The notes under the pieces: generated by a model
Told to the model about the DNA's origin: nothing
What the model saw: only the letters and a program-made list of their open reading frames with translations
Databases searched by the model: none
In this document: positions 22,381 through 34,041 of the stretch, one piece after another
How positions within the stretch are numbered: the first letter of the stretch is position 1
Layout of the letters: every line of letters begins with the position of its first letter
Position numbers and translations under genes: made by a program
DNA from: JAFDVN01 sp964472275
GTDB lineage: Bacteria > Acidobacteriota > Holophagae > Holophagales > Holophagaceae
DNA length: 36,369 bases
NCBI GenBank assembly: GCA_964472275.1
Contig: CAYYJN010000018.1
Span: 1 to 36,369, forward strand
Reading direction: 5' to 3'

Positions 22381-24227
22381 GGCGCCTTCACGCCCTTGCG
22401 GCGCTCGGCGGCCGGAAAGGCTTGGCCCGTCCAGGCGGAGAAGGCGGCGCGCTGGGCTTCCGTGGCGGAAGGATCCGCCGTCAGGGTGTAGGTGCGCGTC
22501 GGGTTCTCGCCGGTCACCAGCGTGGTCGTGAAGATGCGCCCGCGGTTCACGGCCACCACCTCCGCTTTGCCCCCGGGGTCCGCGTCCGCGCAGCGGGCGA
22601 GGGCTTCCGCGCCCGAGGTGACGCGCCAGCCGTTCACGGCGAGGATCTCCATGGGATGGGCGAGGCCCGCTTGCGACCCGGGACTTCCAGGAATCACATT
22701 CTGGATGGCCGTTCCATCCTTGCCGAACACGAGGCCGGTCCAGGCCTTCGCGCGACGGACGGCTTCGGGATCCTTCTGTTCTTCGGCGCTCAAGGCTTCC
22801 CACGGCGCTTTGCCTTCCAGCTTCAGCCCGAAGGCGCGCTCCAATGGCGAGGCGTCCAGTTCCTGGCGTCCGCGGATGTAGGCGTTCCAGAAGGGCTCGG
22901 GGTCGCCGCCGAGTTCCGCGTAGGCCTTGCGGATGTCCGCGTCCGTCACGCCCTTCTCGCCGCGCTCCTTCCAAAGCTTGGCGAACAGTTCGGGCAATCC
23001 GGCCTTGCCGCCGCTGGCGAGGCGGAGATCAGCCTCCATGAGCAGGCCCACCAGTTCGCCCTTGCCGTAGTAATCAATGGAGCTGTTGGCGGAGAACTCC
23101 GTGGGTTTGTAGCCGCGAATCCACGCGTCGTAGCTGGACTCTTCCAGGCTTTGTTCGTGACGGCCCGGCGTCTGGGAAAGACGCGTCCAGCCCTGGGCGA
23201 TGTCCTTGGCGGAGGCCGACCAGGGCACCACGCCCGCCCGGAGCGCGATGGCGTGCTCCATGCAGCTCGTGAAGCCTTCATGGAACCAGAGGAGCTTGGT
23301 GTAGTTCTCTTCCGCGTAATCGAAGGGGCCCAACACGGGATCGTGGAGGCGCTTCACATTCCAGGCGTGGAAGAACTCGTGGGCCATGAGATTCGACAGG
23401 CCCCAGTAGCCTTCGGGCTTGTCGAAGATGAACGGATCGCAGAGCAGCGAAGTGCTGGCCTTGTGCTCCAGGCCGCCGCCCGCCTTGGGGCTGAAGGTGA
23501 GCAGGAACACATAGCGCTGGAAGGGGAAGCCGCCGAAGATGCTTCCCGCGGCCGTGACGATCTTCTCCGCGTCCGAAGCCATGCGCGCCTCGTCGCCGTT
23601 GTGCTCGCCGGTGATGGCCAATTCAAAGTCCGAGTTGAGCGCACGGAAGCGGTGGAGGTGGAAGGTGCCCAATTCCACCGGCGAATCCACGAGCGTGTCG
23701 TAGTCCGGCGCGAGGTAGGCGCCGTCCTTGGCTTGCATCGCCGTGGTGATCTTCCAGTCCGCGGGGAAACCCTCGAAGCGGATCTCGTAGGGACGACCCA
23801 GATCCTTCTCCAGATAGAGGAAGGTCGCCGCGCCGACGAGGTGGGCGTGGGTCGCGTCCACATGGTTGGTGCGCACCGTCAGATCGTTGCCGTAGACGCG
23901 GTAGCGAATCGTCACGCCGGAGGCGGCGGGCAGCTTCCAGCTTTGCTTGTCCGTCTTTTCAATCGCGAGCGCCTTGCCCGCGCCATCGGCCGCTTCCACG
24001 CGATCCACGAACCGCGCGTAGTCGCGCACGAGGTAGGAACCCGGCGTCCAGGCGGGCAGCGCGAGGGTCGCGCCCTTCCGCGTCGCGTCGTCCGGAAGGC
24101 GCAACTCCACCTGGACCTGATGCTGGGCCAGATCCAGCGGACGGACGGTGACCGAGATGGCGGGTTCGGCGGCGGCCATGATCCCTCCGGCGCAGAGCAG
24201 AAGCAGGGAACGAAGGAGGGCCTTCAA
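22377..24227 (-). CDS. M61-family peptidase (glycyl aminopeptidase-like) with PDZ domain, exported
   Basis: 616 residues. A signal peptide (MKALLRSLLLLCAGGIMAAAEP) is followed by an M61 N-terminal beta domain with PAWTPGSYLVRDYARFV. The catalytic domain has HEFFH (283-287), the zinc site, and Glu317 in WFHEGFTSCMEH. A C-terminal PDZ domain contains IQNVIPGSPGSQAGLAHPMEILAVNGWRV. M61 enzymes cleave N-terminal Gly or Ala; it probably works in the periplasm. The start is a TTG at 24227 within a TTGA overlap with the TetR-type gene stop, which places the signal peptide correctly; the next ATG would cut it away. Confidence 0.9.
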   Translation of the reverse strand: MKALLRSLLLLCAGGIMAAAEPAISVTVRPLDLAQHQVQVELRLPDDATRKGATLALPAWTPGSYLVRDYARFVDRVEAADGAGKALAIEKTDKQSWKLPAASGVTIRYRVYGNDLTVRTNHVDATHAHLVGAATFLYLEKDLGRPYEIRFEGFPADWKITTAMQAKDGAYLAPDYDTLVDSPVELGTFHLHRFRALNSDFELAITGEHNGDEARMASDAEKIVTAAGSIFGGFPFQRYVFLLTFSPKAGGGLEHKASTSLLCDPFIFDKPEGYWGLSNLMAHEFFHAWNVKRLHDPVLGPFDYAEENYTKLLWFHEGFTSCMEHAIALRAGVVPWSASAKDIAQGWTRLSQTPGRHEQSLEESSYDAWIRGYKPTEFSANSSIDYYGKGELVGLLMEADLRLASGGKAGLPELFAKLWKERGEKGVTDADIRKAYAELGGDPEPFWNAYIRGRQELDASPLERAFGLKLEGKAPWEALSAEEQKDPEAVRRAKAWTGLVFGKDGTAIQNVIPGSPGSQAGLAHPMEILAVNGWRVTSGAEALARCADADPGGKAEVVAVNRGRIFTTTLVTGENPTRTYTLTADPSATEAQRAAFSAWTGQAFPAAERRKGVKAP

Positions 24228-24922
24228 CGCGCTCCAGCCTCCAGGCCGCGCAGCCAGCGGCCCGTGGCCCAATCGGCCTCGGCGTCGCTCGCGTCGTAAT
24301 CCGCGCGGCGCAGCTTCTCCTCCACCAGCGCGTTGAAGATGCCCGTGTAGAGCATCATCTCCTTGCGCGCCTGATCGAAGCCGCAGCCGAAGGCCGTGTG
24401 GATGAAGAGGCCGATGGGGCTGAGGCCCTTCTCCACCAAGGGCATGAGGTCGCGGAAGCCCGAATCGGGGCTGGGCACGGCGATGGAGCGGAGGATGAAG
24501 CCGGTGAATTCCGGAAATTCCTGGAGCGCGCGCAGGTAGTCGCGTCCGAGACGCAGACAAGCCTCGTCGCGGATGGCGGGGTTCTTCAGATCCAGCTCCA
24601 GCAGCGGCTTGACGATGCTTTGGATGCGATGGGCCGAGGCCGCCATGGACACGAGGCAGAGCTGACGGAAGAGCCCTTCCTTGCTGATGAAGTGGTAGTA
24701 GAGCGTGGGCTTGGACACGCCGGCTTCCTCGGCCACCTCCCGCACCTGCACGCCGTCGTAGCCGCGCTTGGCGAAGTGGCTCAGGGCGACGAGCAACAGC
24801 TTCGCCTTGATCTCGCCGCGCTCCGAGAGGCGTTCGAGACCCTGGCGGAAATCCAGCCCCTCCTGGAAACCCAGGGATTCCGGGCTGAAGACGGGCGTCA
24901 TGTCGTGGGGCGTGTGGTTCAT
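24224..24922 (-). CDS. TetR/AcrR-family transcriptional regulator
   Basis: 232 residues. An N-terminal leader of about 40 residues precedes a TetR helix-turn-helix (about 35-85): LLLVALSHFAKRGYDGVQVREVAEEAGVSKPTLYYHFISKEGLFRQL, with the invariant TLYYHF. The C-terminal helical ligand domain is not diagnostic; FIHTAFGCGFD lies in the dimer region. It may control its own operon with the peptidase and glycosyltransferase genes, which overlap it head to tail. The ATG at 24922 is chosen. A TAGACT box at 24948-24943 suggests a short leader of about 14 bases. A TTG directly behind the box would precede the transcript start and is rejected. Confidence 0.9.
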   Translation of the reverse strand: MNHTPHDMTPVFSPESLGFQEGLDFRQGLERLSERGEIKAKLLLVALSHFAKRGYDGVQVREVAEEAGVSKPTLYYHFISKEGLFRQLCLVSMAASAHRIQSIVKPLLELDLKNPAIRDEACLRLGRDYLRALQEFPEFTGFILRSIAVPSPDSGFRDLMPLVEKGLSPIGLFIHTAFGCGFDQARKEMMLYTGIFNALVEEKLRRADYDASDAEADWATGRWLRGLEAGAR

Positions 24923-24942
24923 GGCGGCTTGGTGAAAAAGCA

Positions 24943-24948
24943 AGTCTA
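24943..24948 (-). promoter_or_regulatory. TAGACT box upstream of the TetR-type gene
   Basis: TAGACT on the minus strand, 20 bases before the ATG at 24922 and immediately downstream of the miaE stop. It has the same hexamer as the tolB, rbfA, nadK and PBP1A boxes but a longer distance to the start. Confidence 0.45.
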
Positions 24949-24961
24949 CCAGTGGATCGGC

Positions 24962-25579
24962 CTAGTGGACGGCCGCGCGCCAGGGGAGGTTCGACACGAC
25001 CTCCGCCTCCCGATCCAGCCACCAGGCGAGCCGCGCCTCCACCGCGCCGCCGAAGCGGTCCTCGGCCAGGGAAAGGTAGGCGAGCGCGTGGCCCGCCTCG
25101 CAGCGCTCCAATTCGAAGAGGAAGGCGAGCCATTCGGCGTCGCCCAAGTCCGGATGGGCTCCGGCGGCCTGTTCCAGCAGGTGCAGGCGCTCGCAACTCC
25201 GCGCCTCGATGAGCGCGGCGATGAGCAGGCGATCCAGCAGGGGATCGTGGCCCTTGCGACCTTTGCGATCGGCTTCGGACGCGGCGAGCAGGCCCTGGGC
25301 GTGGCGATTGCCCGCGTCGGGCCTCAGCTCCCATCCAAACCGCTGCAGCGCTTCCAGGACGCGGCGGAAGTGACCCAACTCCTCCTCCGCCAATTTCGCC
25401 AGCAGCAACGCGGGCCGGGGCTCCCCGGGAAAGGCGTGGAGCAGGCTGAGCGCGGCGAGCGCGGCCTTCTTCTCGCAGTGGGCGTGATCGGAAAGCAGAC
25501 CCGCCGGATCGGCGAGGGCGGCCTCGGCCCACGCCGCGGGCGTTTCGGCCCGGAGCGGAAGGGGCGGGCGAAAGCTCAC
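24962..25579 (-). CDS. miaE: tRNA-(ms2io6A37) hydroxylase MiaE-like
   Basis: 205 residues, helical ferritin-like diiron fold. Metal-ligand motifs are visible: SDHAHCEKKAA (Glu and His), LAEEELGHFRRVLE (ExxH type) and ELERCEAGHALAYL (E-x-x-H-like), with EARSCERL in between. This pattern is characteristic of MiaE, which hydroxylates the isopentenyl group of ms2i6A37 in tRNA. The start is a GTG at 25579 in a GTGA overlap with the DUF2520-type gene. No miaA or miaB lies in the window, so the substrate pathway must be elsewhere. Family call good; exact product inferred. Confidence 0.82.
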   Translation of the reverse strand: MSFRPPLPLRAETPAAWAEAALADPAGLLSDHAHCEKKAALAALSLLHAFPGEPRPALLLAKLAEEELGHFRRVLEALQRFGWELRPDAGNRHAQGLLAASEADRKGRKGHDPLLDRLLIAALIEARSCERLHLLEQAAGAHPDLGDAEWLAFLFELERCEAGHALAYLSLAEDRFGGAVEARLAWWLDREAEVVSNLPWRAAVH

Positions 25580-26205
25580 AGCTTCCCCAATCGAAGAAAG
25601 ACTTCGCGCCACTCCAGCGGAAGGGCCATCGCGTCCCGCTGGATGGTGCCTTGGTCGCCGCGCACGAAGGGACCCGTTCGGCCCGCTTCCCCGTGGGCTT
25701 CGACATGTCGGAGGGTCGCCTCCGCCAGCGGAAGGAAGCCGCGCCCTGGCAGCGCCACGCCGCGCTCCGCCAACAACCGCGCCGCGCCAAGCCAGAGCGA
25801 CGCCGCGTGGCCGGAGCTGAGGACGGCGCACGCGTGGTAGAGCGGCTTCAACTCCGCTGGAAGGTCGAAGGGCGCGAAGCCCAGCTCGCGGAACGCGTCC
25901 ACGATCCAGCTTGGCGCGTCGCCGGTCACCGCGAGGGGCGCGCCTGACCAGTCCGCCGCGCGGCCATCGAAGCTCGTCAGCGGATGCAGGCTCGGCGCGC
26001 CTTCCAGGTGCAGGCTGCCCGAGAGGTGCGCGCAGCGGCCTGGAAAACGCGCGGCGAGCGCTGGGATCGCGTCATCGGGCACGGCGAGCAGCACGAAGCC
26101 CGAAGGGTCGGCGCTGTGGGGCAGCAGGCGGACCTTCTCGCCCCAGGCTGCCGCCAGCGCGCGCCCCGCGCGGCCCCGGCCAAGGATGGAAAAGGATTCC
26201 GCCAT
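25576..26205 (-). CDS. Rossmann-fold DUF2520-type protein
   Basis: 209 residues. FSILGRGRAGRALAAAW is a dinucleotide-binding glycine loop. LLAVPDDAIPALAARF and the AHLSGSLHLEGAPSLHPLTSF stretch follow, and a helical C-terminal part with ACAVLSSGHAASLWLGAA matches the DUF2520 layout of F420/NADP-oxidoreductase-like proteins. The substrate is unknown. The ATG at 26205 is chosen by the family start; GGAG sits only two bases before it. It is the upstream partner of miaE through a 4-base overlap. Divergent from the gene at 26237. Confidence 0.82.
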   Translation of the reverse strand: MAESFSILGRGRAGRALAAAWGEKVRLLPHSADPSGFVLLAVPDDAIPALAARFPGRCAHLSGSLHLEGAPSLHPLTSFDGRAADWSGAPLAVTGDAPSWIVDAFRELGFAPFDLPAELKPLYHACAVLSSGHAASLWLGAARLLAERGVALPGRGFLPLAEATLRHVEAHGEAGRTGPFVRGDQGTIQRDAMALPLEWREVFLRLGKL

Positions 26206-26236
26206 GGCTCCAGTGTCGCCGAAGATGGAGCCCAGG

Positions 26237-26959
26237 ATGCAGACCCGCCGCCCGGATCCCAGCTTCGAGGCCCCTTGGGGGTTGCCGCCAGGCGTGCCTT
26301 GGGCGCGCTTCCTCCGGCTCCTGCGCCGCCCCGATCCTCCGAAAGGGTGGCTCGAAGCCGCGGCCAGCCTGGATGATCTCGCCAAGCGGCCTCTGCTCCT
26401 GCGCTGGATCGCCCAACACCCCAAGGCTCCCGCCCATCTGAGGGCGCGGCTGATGGGGCGCCTGCCCTGGCGCGCCCTCGCGGCCATCGCTCAAGACGCC
26501 TCGGCCCATCCCCAGGCGCGGGCTCAGGCCGTGGAGCGCTTGCTGCAAAGCTGGCCGGGCCTCTCCATGGGCGAGCGGCGCGCGCTGGCCCTGCACGCGC
26601 CCCACCAGCTTTGGCGGCACGCGTGGAAGTCCCCGGACGCGGGCGTGGTGGGCAACCTGCTCCTCAATCCGAAGCTGGGCGTCGAGGGACTGGTGGCCCT
26701 GATCCAGCCGCCCCTCAGCCCGGCCCAAGCCGAGGCCCTGCCGCGCAGCCCCTGGCGGGAATCCACCTTCGTGGCCCGGCAGGCGCTGCGCGCCATGGAT
26801 CGCAGCCTCGCGCTGCCCGAACCCGTGCTCGTGCTGGGCCAAGCCGCGCCTTGGATCAAGGGTCTCGACATGGAAACCGCCATCGAAACCGCGGCCGGCA
26901 TCAGACACCCGGGCCTGAGACGGCTGATCCGCTCCAAAGCTGGCAGCTATTTGGAATAA
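26237..26959 (+). CDS. Helical protein of unknown function upstream of the hybrid kinase
   Basis: 240 residues. No recognised family. The protein is rich in Ala, Leu, Arg and Pro with repeated short helices (LRARLMGRLPWRALAAIAQDAS, ARAQAVERLLQSWPGLSM, NLLLNPKLGVEGLVALI), which look like degenerate HEAT-type repeats. No signal peptide or membrane segment. The ATG at 26237 is chosen because GGAG lies six bases before it; earlier in-frame ATGs (26186, 26204) would overlap the divergent gene and lack a site. It ends 23 bases before the kinase gene, and a TACAAT box for the kinase lies in that gap. Confidence 0.65.
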   Translation: MQTRRPDPSFEAPWGLPPGVPWARFLRLLRRPDPPKGWLEAAASLDDLAKRPLLLRWIAQHPKAPAHLRARLMGRLPWRALAAIAQDASAHPQARAQAVERLLQSWPGLSMGERRALALHAPHQLWRHAWKSPDAGVVGNLLLNPKLGVEGLVALIQPPLSPAQAEALPRSPWRESTFVARQALRAMDRSLALPEPVLVLGQAAPWIKGLDMETAIETAAGIRHPGLRRLIRSKAGSYLE

Positions 26960-26962
26960 GCC

Positions 26963-26968
26963 TACAAT
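26963..26968 (+). promoter_or_regulatory. Probable -10 box of the five-PAS hybrid kinase
   Basis: TACAAT at 26963, with CTGGCA 17 bases upstream as a weak -35 and GGGGAAAAG as ribosome site before the ATG at 26983. Confidence 0.5.
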
Positions 26969-26982
26969 CCGGGGAAAAGCCC

Positions 26983-30084
<3,102 letters not shown>

Positions 30085-30093
30085 TCTGGAAGG

Positions 30094-31260
30094 ATGCGCC
30101 GATCCTCGCGCCTGCCCGCCGCGACCACTCCCAACGCCCTGAGCCTCGCCCTCGCGCGGGCTCGGGCCCAAGGCCGAGGCCTCCTCGACCTCACGATCTC
30201 GAATCCCACCGCTTGCGGCTTTGAGTATCCGGGAGCCGCGATCCGCGCGGCGCTGAGCCGACCGGAGACGCTCACCCACCATCCCCACGCGCGCGGATCG
30301 CTGGAAGCCCGCGAAGCGATCGCGGCCCATCACGGCCACGGCCTTCGCATGGACGACCTGCTCCTCACCTCCTCGACCTCCGAATCCTACGCGCTGCTCT
30401 TCAAGCTGCTGGGCGACCCGGGCGATCAGATCCTCGTGCCCACCCCCAGTTACCCGCTCTTCGAATGGCTGGCGCGCATGGAAGGCTTGGAGGCCGTCCC
30501 GGTGCCGGCCTGGTTCCATGATCGGTGGGATCTGGATTTCGCCGCGTTGGAAGCGGCCCGCGCCCCGCGGACGCGCGTGCTGTGCGTGGTGAATCCCAAC
30601 AATCCGACCGGACAATACCTGTCGCGGTCGGAGTGGCGGCGTCTCACGGCCTTCTGCGCGGAGAAGGCACTCGCGCTCATCGTGGATGAAGTGTTCGCGG
30701 ACTTCCCCCTCGAACCTGAAGCGGACCACCTGGCAACCGCCCTGGAAGATCCGGACCCGCCCTGCCCCGTCTTCGTTCTGTCCGGGCTCAGCAAGGCCGC
30801 GCTCCTGCCTCAAGTGAAGCTGGGCTGGATCGCCGCGCGGGGCCCTGGCGCCGCTTCCGCGCTGGAAGCTTTGGAGTTCATCGCCGACCAGTACTTGAGC
30901 GTGAGCGCCTCCGCCCAGTGCGCCGCCCCAGCGCTCCTTGAACTCGCGCCGGGCCTCCGCGATCAGGCGCTTGGAAGAGCCCGGTCGAATCTCGACCTCT
31001 TGGATGGGTGGCTGGCCTCCCATCCGTCCTGCTCACGCCCTTCCGTGGGCGGGGGCTGGACCACCTTGTTGCGTCGCCCGGCGGTGGAGGAGGACGAAGC
31101 CTTCGCCGTGCGGTTGCTTGAATCCGAAGGCCTCCTGGTCCACCCGGGCCACTTCTTCGACCTTCCCAGGGAAGGCTTCCTCGCCCTCAGCCTGCTTCCC
31201 CATCCCGAGGCCTTCCGAAGCGGCTTGGAGGCCCTGTCCCGGGCCTTGGAGAGCCGCTAA
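30094..31260 (+). CDS. PLP-dependent class I/II aminotransferase, substrate unknown
   Basis: 388 residues, fold type I. It shows LTISNPTACGFEYP, the NPNNPTG motif (167-173), Asp198 in VDEVF to hold the pyridine nitrogen, and Lys234 in SGLSKAALLPQVKLGW as the Schiff-base lysine. These are standard for aspartate-aminotransferase-like enzymes. The C-terminal strand that normally carries the substrate-carboxylate arginine reads EGFLALSLLP, so that Arg appears to be missing and the amino donor may differ. The ATG at 30094 follows a TAATCT box by six bases. It sits between two hybrid kinases with no evident functional link; 15 bases separate it from the second kinase. Confidence 0.88.
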   Translation: MRRSSRLPAATTPNALSLALARARAQGRGLLDLTISNPTACGFEYPGAAIRAALSRPETLTHHPHARGSLEAREAIAAHHGHGLRMDDLLLTSSTSESYALLFKLLGDPGDQILVPTPSYPLFEWLARMEGLEAVPVPAWFHDRWDLDFAALEAARAPRTRVLCVVNPNNPTGQYLSRSEWRRLTAFCAEKALALIVDEVFADFPLEPEADHLATALEDPDPPCPVFVLSGLSKAALLPQVKLGWIAARGPGAASALEALEFIADQYLSVSASAQCAAPALLELAPGLRDQALGRARSNLDLLDGWLASHPSCSRPSVGGGWTTLLRRPAVEEDEAFAVRLLESEGLLVHPGHFFDLPREGFLALSLLPHPEAFRSGLEALSRALESR

Positions 31261-31275
31261 GGTGGAGGGGCCTCC

Positions 31276-34035
31276 ATGACACCGAATCGTTCTCTCGCCC
31301 TCAAAGCCGTGATCGTGGCCGCGATCTACGCGGTCCTCAGCCAGCTCAGCGTGTATCCGAGCGTGCCCGGCTCCATCACCATGGAGGCGATCTGGCTGCC
31401 CTGCGGCTTCCTCTTCGCGGTGCTCATGCGCGCCCCGAAGCGACAGTGGGCCGTGTTGATGGTCAGCGTGGCGCTCGCGGATCTGGCCGTGAACTACTAC
31501 CAGATGCGGACCTTCCTCCCGAGCCTCGCCTTCGCGCTCACCGATCCCTTGGAGGTGCTGGCCGGGGCCTGGCTGGCCCTCGCGCTCCTCAAGGGGCGGA
31601 CGATGGACCTGAGCCGAACTTCCGACGCGCTCATCCTCGGCTTGGTGGGAGTTCTGAACGGCCTCTCCGCGTGGCCCCTCGGAATCCTCTCCGCGCAGAT
31701 CGGCGGCGTCCCGCTCCCCGCGGAATTCATGGGCCTCGTCTGGGGCAATTCAGTCCTCCTGAGCCACTTCTTCATCACCCCGCTGTTCCTCGCCTGGCCG
31801 CCGAAGGACGCCCGCCGCGGCCGCCTGCTCGCGGAATCCATCGTCTGGATGGCCATCGCCGCGGGCGTGACGCGCTGGGGCCTGCACCACGGCGCGCCGG
31901 ACGCGATCCAGGGCCTCTTCATCTTCCTGCCCTTCCCCATCCTCGCCGCCGCCGCGTTGCGCACCGGCCCCTGGGGCGCGAGCCTCTCGCTCGCGATGGT
32001 GTCCTTCGTGGCGCTGATGGAAGGCTCCCATGGCCACGGCCCCTTGCCCATCCTCTCCCTCACGCCCGATCTCGTCATGGTGTGGATGCAGCTCTTCCTC
32101 GCCACCGAGACCCTCTCGATCATGATCCTGGCCTGCGCGGCGGAGGGTCAGCGGCGCACGGAGGGCTCGCTGCTGGAGAGCGAATCCCGGTACCGCAACC
32201 TCGTGGAGCAGTTTCCCGACGCCATCGTCCTGCGGGAGGGTTCACGCATCCGCTACGCGAATCCGGCCGCGCTCGCGCTCTTTGGGACACCCGACCGCGC
32301 CGATCTGGAAGGCCGTTCGATCCGGGATTTCCTCGAACGCGGCGAGCAGAGCAGCGGCGAGATTTCCCGCTCCGGCGTCCACCGTTTCACGCCCGCCCTC
32401 CGCGAGAAGGTGCTGCGCGCCGCGGATGGGCGCAAGATCCCCGTCGAGGTGACGGACATCAGCATCGCGCTCGTGGGGCGCCGTCCGCTCACGCTGGATG
32501 TCTTCCGGGATCTCACCAAGCGCCGCGCGGCCGAGGACGCGCTGAAGCGCTCGGAGCAGGATTTCCAGCGCTTCTTCGAAATGGCGCCCCTGGCGTTGAT
32601 CCTCGTGGACGAGGTGGGCGATGTGGTGAAAGCCAATCCCAGGGCGGAGGATCTCTTCGAATCCTCCGGCGCCACGGGCGCTTTGCGGACTCAGGACTTC
32701 TATGTGCGCCCCGAGGACCGGGAGCGGGTGAATGAGCAGATCGCGCTGAACGGGCGCGTGGACGGCATGGAATTGGATGTGCTCACCTACGCTGGGAGGC
32801 TCAAGCGCGTCCTGGTTTCCGTCGCGGTCGTCTCCTACGCGGGCAAGGAGGCGCTGCTCGCGGGGTTCATGGATGTGACCTTGCGCATGAAGACCGAAGA
32901 GGCGTTGCGCCAAGCCCAGAAGCTGGAGAGCCTCGGGCTCATGGCCGGAGGCGTCGCCCACGACTTCAACAACCTCCTCACCGCGCTCATCGGAAACCTG
33001 GACCTCGCCCGCATGGCCTTGAGCGACCCGGGTCCCGCCGACCCCTTCCTGGAAGCCATGGCGGCCACGCTCCGCCGCGCCAGCGACCTCTCGCGCCAGA
33101 TGCTCGCCTACGCGGGCCAGGCCCAGGTGGAAATCCTCCCGGTGGATGTCAACGCGATCGCGAGGGAGCTGGCGGTGCTGATGTCCGCCACGCTTTCCAA
33201 GAAGATCGAGCTGCGCTTCGAGTTGGCCGAGGATCTGCCTTTGCTCGAAGGCGACCCGGTGCAGATCCAGCAGGTGCTGCTGAACCTCGTCACCAACGCC
33301 GCCGACGCCATCGGCGGACGGGAGGGCGCCATCACCGTCGCGAGCCGGACGGAAGTCATGCCTCCCAACGACTCTGGCGAACCCTCCGGATCGTGCGTGG
33401 TCCTGGAAGTCCGCGACAACGGGGCGGGCATGTCGGACAAGGTGCGCGCGCGCATCTTCGATCCCTTCTTCACCACCAAGGCCTCGGGCCGAGGCCTCGG
33501 CCTTTCCAGCCTCCTCGGCATCCTCAAGGCGCACCACGCCTCCGTCCGGGTCGAAAGCCAGCAGGGCTCCGGGAGCCGTTTCATCCTCCATTTTCCGCTT
33601 CCCGAAAAGCTCGCGGTGGCGCGTCCCGGCGCGGCCACCGGCCCCTTCTCCATCGAAGGCTTGCAGGGCAAGGTGCTCCTCGTGGATGACGAGGCGGATA
33701 TCCGCATGACCGCGGGTTCCCAACTTCGCCGCATGGGCCTGGAAGTGGTGGAGGCCGGAGATGGCCGCGAGGCCCTGCAGGAGGTGGAGCGCCACGGCGG
33801 CGCCTTCAAGCTGGTGGTGCTGGACCTCTCCATGCCGAGGATGGATGGCGCCGAAGCGCTGGCTCGCCTCCGCGAATCGCACCCGGACCTGCCCGTGATC
33901 CTCAGCAGCGGCTTCGATCCCGCCTCGCGGACTCCCGAACTGCTCAAGCAGCCGAAGACCTGGTTCCTGCCCAAGCCCTATCGCCTTTCGGAACTGCGGC
34001 GGATGGTGGGCGAGGTCCTGGCCGAGCAGGTCTAG
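31276..34035 (+). CDS. Membrane hybrid histidine kinase: MASE1, two PAS domains, HisKA, HATPase, receiver
   Basis: 919 residues. The N-terminal 290 residues form about eight hydrophobic helices of MASE1 type (LKAVIVAAIYAVLSQLSV, MEAIWLPCGFLFAVL and WAVLMVSVALADLAVNYY). PAS domains lie at about 300-415 and 425-540. The core has AGGVAHDFNNLLTAL (His562), NLVTNAADAI (Asn674), DNGAGM (from 714) and GRGLGL (738-743). The receiver has Asp804-Asp805, phosphoacceptor Asp850 and Lys900. The core closely resembles that of the kinase at 26983, indicating paralogy. GGAGGGG precedes the ATG. Inner-membrane sensor, ligand unknown. Converges with the HD-GYP gene over six bases. Confidence 0.95.
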   Translation: MTPNRSLALKAVIVAAIYAVLSQLSVYPSVPGSITMEAIWLPCGFLFAVLMRAPKRQWAVLMVSVALADLAVNYYQMRTFLPSLAFALTDPLEVLAGAWLALALLKGRTMDLSRTSDALILGLVGVLNGLSAWPLGILSAQIGGVPLPAEFMGLVWGNSVLLSHFFITPLFLAWPPKDARRGRLLAESIVWMAIAAGVTRWGLHHGAPDAIQGLFIFLPFPILAAAALRTGPWGASLSLAMVSFVALMEGSHGHGPLPILSLTPDLVMVWMQLFLATETLSIMILACAAEGQRRTEGSLLESESRYRNLVEQFPDAIVLREGSRIRYANPAALALFGTPDRADLEGRSIRDFLERGEQSSGEISRSGVHRFTPALREKVLRAADGRKIPVEVTDISIALVGRRPLTLDVFRDLTKRRAAEDALKRSEQDFQRFFEMAPLALILVDEVGDVVKANPRAEDLFESSGATGALRTQDFYVRPEDRERVNEQIALNGRVDGMELDVLTYAGRLKRVLVSVAVVSYAGKEALLAGFMDVTLRMKTEEALRQAQKLESLGLMAGGVAHDFNNLLTALIGNLDLARMALSDPGPADPFLEAMAATLRRASDLSRQMLAYAGQAQVEILPVDVNAIARELAVLMSATLSKKIELRFELAEDLPLLEGDPVQIQQVLLNLVTNAADAIGGREGAITVASRTEVMPPNDSGEPSGSCVVLEVRDNGAGMSDKVRARIFDPFFTTKASGRGLGLSSLLGILKAHHASVRVESQQGSGSRFILHFPLPEKLAVARPGAATGPFSIEGLQGKVLLVDDEADIRMTAGSQLRRMGLEVVEAGDGREALQEVERHGGAFKLVVLDLSMPRMDGAEALARLRESHPDLPVILSSGFDPASRTPELLKQPKTWFLPKPYRLSELRRMVGEVLAEQV

Positions 34036-34041
34036 CCGTTC

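Noticed and set aside
22377..25790. A single 1137-codon minus-strand frame covering the peptidase and everything upstream of it
   Set aside because: Only the part from the TTG at 24227 looks like a protein. The rest is the wrong frame of the TetR and miaE genes, and a 4-base overlap fixes the true start.
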